Of a stretch of DNA of 8,494 bases, positions 1 through 6,063 are shown piece by piece. The stretch is from Piscirickettsiaceae bacterium (lineage in GTDB: Bacteria > Pseudomonadota > Gammaproteobacteria > Nitrosococcales > Methylophagaceae). The translations under genes were made by a program, and so were the position numbers. Location: contig JAUXFA010000040.1 of the NCBI GenBank assembly GCA_030620285.1, forward strand, positions 1-8,494. The letters run 5' to 3'. The stretch's first letter is position 1. Every line of letters begins with the position of its first letter. The notes below the pieces were generated by a model. The model saw nothing but the letters and a program-made list of their open reading frames with translations. It was not told where the DNA came from and made no database searches.

Positions 1-418
1 CTAGGCCGATATTACGCATCGCTAGAATGTCGGAAGTGGTGAGGTAGGACATGACATTGGTATAAACATGCTTTTCTTCAAGCGTCAGTTTATGGTTGTA
101 GTCACTAATATCCGCTGTCATATTGATATCAAGCGGTGTCCAATGATTCTTATTGGCATTGAGGAAATATTCCCATGCCCAAGGGTATTTGAATGGTGCT
201 AATTGGTTGACGTCGGTCATGCCATTAACAACACGTTTATCATCAGCATTAACGGGTGCAATATCAACCACTGGTAATGGTGTGACTTCTGCCTTTTCAG
301 GTGGTGAAGTTAGTTCATTAGCCGCTGGTTCAGCCGCAATGGGTGCAGCTTCTTCTTGAACGTCAACTTGAGCAGCAGTCGCTGTTGGCGATGCAAATGG
401 GTCATCCCAGTTCAACAT
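1..418 (-). CDS. nrdB: Ribonucleoside-diphosphate reductase small (radical) subunit NrdB, 3' end outside window
   Basis: NrdB is the beta subunit of class I ribonucleotide reductase. Its di-metal/tyrosyl cofactor supplies the radical used by NrdA to reduce ribonucleotides in the cytosol. Only the first 139 codons are present; the gene leaves the window at position 1. The start MLNWDDPFASP is followed by an Ala/Pro/Glu-rich low-complexity stretch (about residues 10-60), then recognisable family sequence: RVVNGMTDVNQLAPFKYPWA (62-81), NHWTPLDINMTADI (91-104) and TTSDILAMRNIGL (127-139). By family resemblance Asp130 is the likely first metal ligand; the radical Tyr and the other ligands lie outside. 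The ATG (418-416) shares one base with the nrdA stop (TAATG), with GAGG about 10 bases upstream inside nrdA, so translation is probably coupled to nrdA. The long N-terminal extension resembles Pseudomonas NrdB and is absent from E. coli NrdB. Confidence 0.95.
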   Translation of the reverse strand, partial: MLNWDDPFASPTATAAQVDVQEEAAPIAAEPAANELTSPPEKAEVTPLPVVDIAPVNADDKRVVNGMTDVNQLAPFKYPWAWEYFLNANKNHWTPLDINMTADISDYNHKLTLEEKHVYTNVMSYLTTSDILAMRNIGL

Positions 419-3258
419 TATTGGCAAGCCTCACAGTCTGGTTCTAATATTGAACATGCTTGAGGTGCTTCCATACCACCGCCGGCAGTAATGTCATCCA
501 TAGAGGACACTGGAGTAGGGACCGCCGTTGGTGCTGGTGCAGCAGAAGATGTTTTCTCAGCAGCCGTTGCACCCATAGAGCGAAGGTAATACGTTGTTTT
601 AAGACCACGAACCCACGCTAGTTTGTACAGGTTATCCATTTTCTTGCCTGATGGTTCAGCCATATATAAGTTTAAGCTTTGAGCTTGGTCTAACCATTTT
701 TGACGGCGAGAAGCGGCTTCAATTAACCAACGTGCATCCATTTCAAATGCAGTGACATACAGCTCTTTTAAGTCTTGAGGAATACGGTCGATTGTTTGCA
801 AACTACCATCGAAGTATTTCAGATCATTGATCATCACTTCATCCCATAAGCCACGCTCTTTTAGATCGCTAACCATGTATGGATTGATAACGGTAAATTC
901 ACCTGACAAATTCGATTTAACGAATAGGTTTTGATAGGTGGGTTCAACCGATTGGCTAATGCCACAAATGTTCGCAATAGTCGCTGTTGGAGCAATTGCC
1001 ATGGTATTCGAGTTACGCATACCTTGACGCTTGATTTTGTCACGTAATGTGTCCCAATCAAGTGTTTGACTATCATCTTGTTGTAGATAATCACCACGCG
1101 CTTCTTGCAGGATTTTAATCGAGTCGATAGGTAAGATACCTTGGCTCCATAAACTGCCGTCATACGACTGATATGAACCACGTTCATCGGCTAAATCAGA
1201 AGAGGCATCAATGGTGAAATAACTCACTGCTTCCATTGAGGTATCAGCAAAGGCAACTGCGCCATCTGAACTATACGGTAGACGAAGTTTATACAAGGCA
1301 TCTTGGAAACCCATAATACCTAGACCAACAGGACGATGTTGTAAGTTAGAACGACGAGCTTGTGGCACGCTGTAATAGTTATATTCAATGACGTTATCCA
1401 ACATACGCATCGCTGTTGTAATAGTGCGTTTTAGTTTTTCTAAATCAAGGCCATTTTCATCAACATGTTGTGGCAAGTTGACTGAGCCCAAGTTACAGAC
1501 CGCAATTTCACTGTCTGATGTATTCAGAGTGATTTCAGTACATAAGTTTGAGCTATGCACCACGCCAATATGTTGTTGAGGGCTACGCAAGTTACATGGA
1601 TCTTTGAAGGTGATCCAAGGGTGACCCGTTTCAAACAACATGCCTAACATTTTGCGCCATAGATCATTGGCAGGCAGGGTTTTGGTATTTCTGATTTTGC
1701 CTTTTTCCGCTTGTTTCTCATATTCAGCATAAGCGCGTTCAAATTCTAAACCAGTTAGGTCATGTAAATCTGGTACTTCTTCTGGTGAGAATAATGTCCA
1801 ATCACCATTTTCAGCCACACGCTTCATAAACAGATCAGGGATCCAGTTAGCGGTATTCATATCATGGGTACGACGGCGATCATCACCGGTGTTTTTACGA
1901 AGATCGAGGAATTCTTCGATATCAATATGCCATGTTTCCAAATACGCACAGACAGCACCTTTACGCTTGCCGCCTTGGTTGACCGCTACCGCAGTGTCAT
2001 TCGCTACTTTTAAGAATGGCACCACACCTTGAGAGTTACCATTGGTACCTTTGATATGTGAACCTAGACCGCGAACGCGAGTCCAATCATTCCCTAAACC
2101 ACCGGCATATTTAGATAGCAGGGCATTATCACGCATGGCACTGTAAATACCACCTAAGTCATCTGGCACTGATGTTAGGTAACAAGATGATAGTTGTGGG
2201 CGTAGTGTGCCTGAGTTAAACAGGGTCGGGGTACTACTCATAAAGTCGAAAGACGATAGTAAGTTGTAGAATTCAATCGCACGTTCTTCACGATGGATTT
2301 CATTGGTTGCCAAGCCCATTGCAACACGCATATAAAATGCTTGGGGCAATTCGAAGCGGGTTTTGTCTTCATGGATGAAGTAGCGGTCGTACAAGGTTTG
2401 TAAACCAAGATAGTTAAATTGAAAATCACGTTCTGGTTTGAGGGCTTTACCCAATAGTTCTAGATCATATTGCTTGAGATCGGGTGCCAGTAATTCAAGA
2501 TCAACCGCGGTTTCAATATAGTGTTTGAAGTATTCAGGGTAGGCATCAACCATTTCATGTTGGGATGCTTGTTTTGACTGTTTGTAGACAAAGGTCAAGG
2601 CTTCACGACGAATACTATCCATTAATAAACGCGCCGCAACGGTACTGTAATGAGGATCTTGCTCGATGAATGTACGAGCAGACATGATCAATGCTTTTTC
2701 AACATCCGCTTCGGCCACACCATCAAAGATATTACGTTGGGTATCACGCAAAATAGCGGCACTATCTGCTTCTTCAATACCTTCACAGGCTTCATCAATT
2801 AGATTTCGCAGGCGGTCGATATCTAAGGGTTGTTTTGTACCATCGGCAGCAGTGACATTGATTGTTGTTTCATTAACGGCTTTGGGGTGTTTCTTCTCTT
2901 CTTCAGCACGTTTTTGTGATTGTGATTCACGATATAAAACATAAGCACGAGCCGTTTTATATTCACCGGTACGCATTAAGGCAAGTTCTACTTGATCTTG
3001 AATGTCTTCAATATGAACGGTACCGCCATCATCTAAACGGCGGGTTAAACTGTCTGCAATTTGCCCAGTGATATTTTTAACAATATCGTGGATACGACGA
3101 CTATCACCGGCTGACTCGCCTTCAATGGCTAAGAAAGCTTTAGTGATTGCTACGGCAATTTTATTGCTGTCGAAATTTGTTACCTGACCATTGCGGCGGA
3201 TAACTTGATATTGACTTGATGGATTGGTGGATGCTTGAGCTGTTGAGTCGCCTGCCAT
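418..3258 (-). CDS. nrdA: Ribonucleoside-diphosphate reductase large (catalytic) subunit NrdA, class I, two ATP-cones
   Basis: NrdA reduces NDPs to dNDPs, working with the NrdB radical subunit. From the chosen ATG it is 946 aa, much longer than E. coli NrdA (761 aa), because two ATP-cone-like domains precede the catalytic barrel: roughly residues 16-110 (YQVIRRNGQVTNFDSNKI...) and 132-222 (INVTAADGTKQPLDIDRLR...). Catalytic residues are visible: the reducible Cys pair C359 (SSCYLTS) and C588 (AVCNLGSVNL), the active-site trio N571/C573/E575 in NLCTEI with C573 as the thiyl-radical Cys, and radical-transfer tyrosines Y890-Y891 (TTYYLRSMG). An Ala/Pro-rich flexible tail (about 896-930) ends in CEACQ, whose C942/C945 should re-reduce the active site. 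The start at 3258 is preferred over an in-frame GTG at 3309 because AGGG lies 9 bases upstream and the GTG falls inside an NrdR-like operator. nrdB follows with a one-base overlap. Confidence 0.97.
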   Translation of the reverse strand: MAGDSTAQASTNPSSQYQVIRRNGQVTNFDSNKIAVAITKAFLAIEGESAGDSRRIHDIVKNITGQIADSLTRRLDDGGTVHIEDIQDQVELALMRTGEYKTARAYVLYRESQSQKRAEEEKKHPKAVNETTINVTAADGTKQPLDIDRLRNLIDEACEGIEEADSAAILRDTQRNIFDGVAEADVEKALIMSARTFIEQDPHYSTVAARLLMDSIRREALTFVYKQSKQASQHEMVDAYPEYFKHYIETAVDLELLAPDLKQYDLELLGKALKPERDFQFNYLGLQTLYDRYFIHEDKTRFELPQAFYMRVAMGLATNEIHREERAIEFYNLLSSFDFMSSTPTLFNSGTLRPQLSSCYLTSVPDDLGGIYSAMRDNALLSKYAGGLGNDWTRVRGLGSHIKGTNGNSQGVVPFLKVANDTAVAVNQGGKRKGAVCAYLETWHIDIEEFLDLRKNTGDDRRRTHDMNTANWIPDLFMKRVAENGDWTLFSPEEVPDLHDLTGLEFERAYAEYEKQAEKGKIRNTKTLPANDLWRKMLGMLFETGHPWITFKDPCNLRSPQQHIGVVHSSNLCTEITLNTSDSEIAVCNLGSVNLPQHVDENGLDLEKLKRTITTAMRMLDNVIEYNYYSVPQARRSNLQHRPVGLGIMGFQDALYKLRLPYSSDGAVAFADTSMEAVSYFTIDASSDLADERGSYQSYDGSLWSQGILPIDSIKILQEARGDYLQQDDSQTLDWDTLRDKIKRQGMRNSNTMAIAPTATIANICGISQSVEPTYQNLFVKSNLSGEFTVINPYMVSDLKERGLWDEVMINDLKYFDGSLQTIDRIPQDLKELYVTAFEMDARWLIEAASRRQKWLDQAQSLNLYMAEPSGKKMDNLYKLAWVRGLKTTYYLRSMGATAAEKTSSAAPAPTAVPTPVSSMDDITAGGGMEAPQACSILEPDCEACQ

Positions 3259-3267
3259 AATGATAAA

Positions 3268-3271
3268 CCCT
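3268..3271 (-). promoter_or_regulatory. nrdA ribosome binding site
   Basis: Minus-strand AGGG (within GCAGGG) lies 9 bases before the ATG at 3258-3256. It decides the nrdA start: the upstream in-frame GTG at 3309 has no comparable site and sits inside a predicted operator. Confidence 0.7.
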
Positions 3272-3281
3272 GCGTTATCTA

Positions 3282-3311
3282 GTAATAATGTGTGAAAACA
3301 ACAAACCACAA
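3282..3311 (-). promoter_or_regulatory. Tentative nrdAB promoter
   Basis: On the minus strand TTGTGG (3311-3306) and TATTAC (3287-3282) are separated by 18 bases and could act as weak -35 and -10 elements, giving a leader of roughly 17 nt. The hexamers match the sigma-70 consensus only 3/6 and 4/6. The placement is attractive because the proximal NrdR-like box would cover the -35. No better pair was seen in this region. Confidence 0.25.
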
Positions 3312-3321
3312 CCTGTAGTGG
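3306..3321 (-). promoter_or_regulatory. NrdR-like operator, proximal box
   Basis: A 16-bp imperfect palindrome, CCACTACAGGTTGTGG on the minus strand, lies about 48 bases upstream of the nrdA ATG. Its outer CCAC/GTGG half-sites and total length fit the NrdR box, the site of the ATP-cone repressor that controls ribonucleotide reductase genes in most bacteria. It is paired with a second box 32 bp upstream. The assignment rests on pattern, spacing and the downstream gene. Confidence 0.75.
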
Positions 3322-3337
3322 TTTTTAGGTGATTGAA

Positions 3338-3353
3338 CCACAAGATGATGTGG
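3338..3353 (-). promoter_or_regulatory. NrdR-like operator, distal box
   Basis: A second 16-bp palindrome, CCACATCATCTTGTGG on the minus strand, has the same CCAC-N8-GTGG architecture as the box at 3306-3321. The start-to-start distance is exactly 32 bp, about three helical turns, which is the tandem geometry known for NrdR sites and places both on one DNA face. Confidence 0.75.
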
Positions 3354-3369
3354 TTTGGAAATAGTGAGG

Positions 3370-3378
3370 AGTGGATAA
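3370..3378 (-). promoter_or_regulatory. Near-consensus DnaA box upstream of nrdA
   Basis: Minus-strand TTATCCACT matches the DnaA consensus TTATNCACA at all but the last base. It is in the same orientation as the perfect box at 3392-3400, with centres 22 bp apart. Confidence 0.5.
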
Positions 3379-3391
3379 GTTGGGGGTTATC

Positions 3392-3400
3392 TGTGGATAA
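3392..3400 (-). promoter_or_regulatory. Perfect DnaA box upstream of nrdA
   Basis: Minus-strand TTATCCACA is the strongest DnaA box consensus and lies 134 bases upstream of the nrdA start. E. coli nrdAB is known to carry DnaA boxes upstream of its promoter and to respond to DnaA, so the same link between replication initiation and dNTP supply is inferred here. The box is embedded in a perfect inverted repeat, GTTATC-CACA-GATAAC (3386-3401). Confidence 0.65.
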
Positions 3401-3453
3401 CTTTTAGTGGATCTGGTGCGATGTTAGCAGGGGCGCGACTTGACTGATTGTTG

Positions 3454-3494
3454 AAAAAAATTATCCTTCCTGAAATTATTTTTAGGAAGGATAA
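3454..3494 (-). terminator. Rho-independent terminator of bcp
   Basis: A perfect 11-bp stem (TTATCCTTCCT at 3461-3471 with AGGAAGGATAA at 3484-3494) has a 12-nt loop and is followed on the minus strand by seven T residues (3460-3454). It begins five bases after the bcp stop codon. The stem is AT-rich, but stem plus T-run is the classic intrinsic form. It should insulate the nrdAB control region from bcp transcription. Confidence 0.85.
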
Positions 3495-3499
3495 ATGGA

Positions 3500-3967
3500 T
3501 TAAAGTGACTTAACTGAGGCCAAAACCTCTGCAATGTGCTCTTTTACTTTGACCTTACGCCATTCTTGACGCAAAACACCTTGTTGATCGATCAAAAAGG
3601 TGCTGCGCACAATTCCCATGTATTCGCGGCCATAATTTTTTTTGAGGTGCAAAACATCAAAAAGTTTGCAGGCTTGTTCTTCAGAATCTGATAGTAGATC
3701 AAAAGGGAATTCTTGTTTGGTTTTAAAGTTTTCATGAACGCGAACGCTGTCACGGGAAATACCTAAGATAATGGTATTGTGACTTTCAAATTGGTCGATA
3801 TGATCTCTAAAGTGTTGGCCTTCAAGGGTACAGCCAGGGGTATTGTCTTTCGGATAAAAGTAAATAACGATGTTTTTACCTAAATGTTCCGATAGCCGAA
3901 AGATTGTGTCGCCAGTACTTGGTAATTCGAAATCGGGGACAGCTTGGTCAAGTTGAACTTTAGTCAT
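3500..3967 (-). CDS. bcp: Thioredoxin-dependent thiol peroxidase Bcp (PrxQ-type peroxiredoxin)
   Basis: Bcp reduces hydrogen peroxide and organic hydroperoxides in the cytosol, normally recycled by thioredoxin. The product is 155 aa, the usual PrxQ length. It has the N-terminal VPDFELPSTGDTIFRLSEH strand region, the peroxiredoxin active site PKDNTPGC with peroxidatic C46 plus P39 and T43, and the conserved Arg121 in VRSTFLID. The resolving Cys found five residues after the peroxidatic Cys in E. coli Bcp is replaced by Gln (CTLEGQ); the only other Cys is C100 (EEQACKLFDV). The ATG at 3967 has AGGA 8 bases upstream and is preferred to an adjacent GTG at 3970. The gene is divergent from dapA and ends in its own terminator, so it is probably monocistronic. 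Confidence 0.94.
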   Translation of the reverse strand: MTKVQLDQAVPDFELPSTGDTIFRLSEHLGKNIVIYFYPKDNTPGCTLEGQHFRDHIDQFESHNTIILGISRDSVRVHENFKTKQEFPFDLLSDSEEQACKLFDVLHLKKNYGREYMGIVRSTFLIDQQGVLRQEWRKVKVKEHIAEVLASVKSL

Positions 3968-3975
3968 CACTATTT

Positions 3976-3979
3976 TCCT
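3976..3979 (-). promoter_or_regulatory. bcp ribosome binding site
   Basis: Minus-strand AGGA lies 8 bases before the ATG at 3967 and 5 bases before the alternative GTG at 3970. The spacing and start codon favour the ATG. Confidence 0.65.
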
Positions 3980-4020
3980 AATTTGGTAGAATGTTTACTT
4001 AATAGAGTTACTGTTAATAC

Positions 4021-4048
4021 TTTATACAAACGATGATGATCTTGTCAT
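4021..4048 (-). promoter_or_regulatory. Predicted sigma-70 promoter of bcp
   Basis: Minus-strand ATGACA (4048-4043, 5/6 match to TTGACA), a 16-base spacer and TATAAA (4026-4021, 5/6 match to TATAAT) form a good promoter reading toward bcp, with an expected leader of roughly 45-50 nt. Its -35 overlaps that of the divergent dapA promoter. Confidence 0.55.
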
Positions 4049-4070
4049 CTTGTAGCGAGCAAAGTAACAT
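4042..4070 (+). promoter_or_regulatory. Predicted sigma-70 promoter of the dapA operon
   Basis: TTGTCA (4042-4047, 5/6), a 17-base spacer and TAACAT (4065-4070, 4/6) point toward dapA, with a start expected near 4077 and a leader of roughly 60 nt. An inverted repeat CGAGC-N10-GCTCG (4056-4075) brackets the -10. The leader contains a small palindrome, CTTTGTGCAAAG (4099-4110). Confidence 0.5.
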
Positions 4071-4135
4071 GCTCGTTTATTTTTGTGAGAGCTGCGCACT
4101 TTGTGCAAAGGCTTCTATGTTGGAGTGTTGTGAAC

Positions 4136-5014
4136 ATGTTTAGTGGCAGTATGGTAGCACTAGTAACCCCGATGCGAGCAGATGGCTCGTTAGATGGTGA
4201 CTGCCTAAATAAACTTGTTGAGTTTCATATCAGCAATAAGACTGATGCGATTGTCGCGATGGGTACCACCGGTGAATCAGCAACATTGAATGTTGAGGAA
4301 CATTTGAGTGTTGTTCGCCAAGTCGTGCAACAGGTTAATGGTCGGATACCTGTTATTGCCGGTACTGGTGCAAATTCAACCTCTGAAGCAATAGAGTTAT
4401 CACAACGTGCCAAAGACTTGGGTGTTGATGCTGTTCTGTTAGTGACACCTTATTATAATAGGCCAACTCAGGAAGGTTTATTTCTGCATTATCAAGCGAT
4501 AGCGAACGCCGTTGATATTCCACAAATTTTATATAATGTGCCATGCCGAACGGCATGTGACATGTTGCCAGAAACGGTTTCTCGGCTAGCCAAAATTGAT
4601 AATATTGTGGGCATTAAGGAAGCAACGGGTGATTTGTCACGAGTAGAGCAGATTAAAGCACTGTGTGATGATGAGTTTGAACTTTATACCGGTGATGATG
4701 CCAATACAGTTGATTTTATTTTAGCGGGTGGCCAAGGTGCTATTTCGGTGACGGCGAATGTTGCCCCGGCCGCTATGCATGAAATGTGTATGGCTGCACA
4801 GGCGGGTAATAAGGTTCGTGCTCGTCAAATTGATAGTGATTTGGCATTATTGCATAAGACTTTATTTGTTGAAGCAAATCCAATCCCTGTAAAGTGGGCA
4901 TTAATGGAAATGGATTTGATCCCAACAGGGATCCGTTTACCGATGACCTTGTTGTCAGAGCGATATCATCAGCCCGTACGTGAGGCATTAAAAGCTGCCA
5001 GAGTGCTTAATTAA
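4136..5014 (+). CDS. dapA: 4-hydroxy-tetrahydrodipicolinate synthase DapA
   Basis: DapA condenses pyruvate with aspartate-semialdehyde, the first committed step of the diaminopimelate/lysine pathway, in the cytosol. The product is 292 aa, the same length as E. coli DapA, and the residues keep the E. coli numbering: Schiff-base Lys161 (GIKEATGD), Tyr133 (ILYNVP), Tyr107 (TPYYNRP), the Thr44-Thr45 pair (MGTTGES) and substrate-carboxylate Arg138. The ATG at 4136 gives the family start MFSGSMVALVTPM and has GGAG (4122-4125) 10 bases upstream. An upstream in-frame ATG at 4085 would add 17 residues unlike the family. It is the first gene of dapA-bamC-MBL-purC; bamC follows after 20 bases, as also in E. 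coli where dapA, bamC and purC are adjacent. A perfect 7-2-7 inverted repeat lies in the coding sequence at 4542-4557. Confidence 0.97.
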   Translation: MFSGSMVALVTPMRADGSLDGDCLNKLVEFHISNKTDAIVAMGTTGESATLNVEEHLSVVRQVVQQVNGRIPVIAGTGANSTSEAIELSQRAKDLGVDAVLLVTPYYNRPTQEGLFLHYQAIANAVDIPQILYNVPCRTACDMLPETVSRLAKIDNIVGIKEATGDLSRVEQIKALCDDEFELYTGDDANTVDFILAGGQGAISVTANVAPAAMHEMCMAAQAGNKVRARQIDSDLALLHKTLFVEANPIPVKWALMEMDLIPTGIRLPMTLLSERYHQPVREALKAARVLN

Positions 5015-5016
5015 TT

Positions 5017-5034
5017 ATGAGTAAATTGAACTAG
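5017..5034 (+). other. Five-codon minicistron abutting the bamC start
   Basis: Between dapA and bamC, ATG AGT AAA TTG AAC TAG encodes MSKLN, and its stop directly touches the bamC ATG at 5035 in the same frame. No clear Shine-Dalgarno sequence precedes either start, so ribosomes ending on dapA or on this frame could re-initiate at bamC. It could equally be a chance frame or an in-frame stop that shortened an older N-terminus. Confidence 0.25.
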
Positions 5035-6063
5035 ATGAATTCTATACGTTTGAAAAATGTTTCGTTAGCTATATTAGTGGCTACTTCCGTGGTAGCTTGT
5101 GGTGCATTACCGGCATTAGATGAAGTGGTGCCTGATAATACTAAAGAATATCGAAGAGCTGAGACGATGCCGCCGCTTGATGTGCCTCCAGATTTGAGTA
5201 CGGAACGTATTAAAGATGATATTGCAGGTACTAAAAATGATGCGGCGACTTATTCTGAATTTGAAGAAGCCGCCAACAATCCTTTAATCAGTAAATATAA
5301 TATTACAGCTGAAACTAAACCTTCTTTATCGGGTGAGGGCGATGCTCGTCATCTTGTTGTACCGAATGACCGTGATACGACCTGGCAAAAACTAGCAGAT
5401 TTTTGGGCGCAAAATAATGTTGCAATTAAACGTCAAGATCCGCGCATTGGCTTGATGGACACTGAAGCGGGCAGTGATAATTACGGTTACCGAGTTCGTA
5501 TGGAGCGAGGTGAGACATCAAAAATTTCAAAATTATATGTTTCAGGAACTAGTTTTGAAGCCAACCCACAAAAAAATGAAGCAATGTTGCGTCAGATAGC
5601 TGAATTCTTTGGTTCATTCCATAAAGAAGAAAAAGCAAAAGTTGCCGCGGTAAAAGCAAGTCAACCTCAGCAAGCAACGGTGAAAACACTGTTAATAGAT
5701 GAAACAGGTGGTCAACAATCTTTATTTGTTGAGCAAGACTTTACAGATGTGTGGGGACGAGTTGGTCGCATTTTAGATAGCAAAGGCTTTACGGTAGAAG
5801 AGCGTGATCGTTCCCGCGGCCTCTATTTTATTCGTTATATCGACCCATTTACGGCTGCGGAACAAGAAGAAGAGGGCATTCTGAGTAAGTTAGCGTTTTG
5901 GCGAGATGATGCTGAAAAAGCACCGGAAGAATATTATTATATTAAGCTGATTTCTGATGCTGAAAATACTAAGGTCATTATCTTGGATACAGAGGAAACA
6001 CGTACCTCTTCAGATACTGCTAAACGTTTATTAGGCTTGATGCAGGAGCAATTAGCTCAGTAA
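5035..6063 (+). CDS. bamC: Outer membrane protein assembly factor BamC (lipoprotein)
   Basis: BamC (formerly NlpB/DapX) is an accessory lipoprotein of the BAM complex that folds beta-barrel proteins into the outer membrane; its extended N-terminal segment binds BamD. The product is 342 aa, against 344 in E. coli. It starts with a lipoprotein signal, MNSIRLKNVSLAILVATSVV, and a lipobox VVAC with lipidated Cys22; the next residue is Gly, not Asp, which fits Lol export to the outer membrane. A polar linker with MPPLDVPPDLS (45-55) is followed by two helix-grip-like domains, roughly 104-195 (RHLVVPNDRDTTWQKLADFW...) and 217-341 (KTLLIDETGGQQSLFVEQDF...), joined by a Lys/Gln-rich linker near 197-215. 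Its stop overlaps the next gene's start by one base. The assignment rests on the signal, domain pattern and location; BamC diverges fast. Confidence 0.9.
   Translation: MNSIRLKNVSLAILVATSVVACGALPALDEVVPDNTKEYRRAETMPPLDVPPDLSTERIKDDIAGTKNDAATYSEFEEAANNPLISKYNITAETKPSLSGEGDARHLVVPNDRDTTWQKLADFWAQNNVAIKRQDPRIGLMDTEAGSDNYGYRVRMERGETSKISKLYVSGTSFEANPQKNEAMLRQIAEFFGSFHKEEKAKVAAVKASQPQQATVKTLLIDETGGQQSLFVEQDFTDVWGRVGRILDSKGFTVEERDRSRGLYFIRYIDPFTAAEQEEEGILSKLAFWRDDAEKAPEEYYYIKLISDAENTKVIILDTEETRTSSDTAKRLLGLMQEQLAQ

Noticed and set aside
153..359. Plus-strand open frame of 68 codons opposite nrdB
   Set aside because: Shadow of the real nrdB frame on the minus strand; low-complexity Ser/Ala product with no family resemblance.
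2666..2944. Plus-strand open frame of 92 codons opposite nrdA
   Set aside because: Antisense to the ATP-cone region of nrdA; Ser-rich composition typical of shadow frames and no ribosome binding site noticed.
3259..3309. Upstream GTG start for nrdA adding 17 residues
   Set aside because: It begins inside an NrdR-like operator, encodes a hydrophobic Cys-rich leader unlike NrdA, and lacks a ribosome binding site; the ATG at 3258 has AGGG at good spacing.
3370..3401. Chromosomal replication origin because of the DnaA boxes
   Set aside because: Only two boxes, no AT-rich unwinding element, and no dnaA, gidA or other origin genes adjacent; regulation of nrdAB explains them better.
4085..4135. 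Upstream ATG start for dapA adding 17 residues
   Set aside because: The family start is MFSGSMVALVTPM at 4136, giving exactly the E. coli length and residue numbering, with GGAG upstream.
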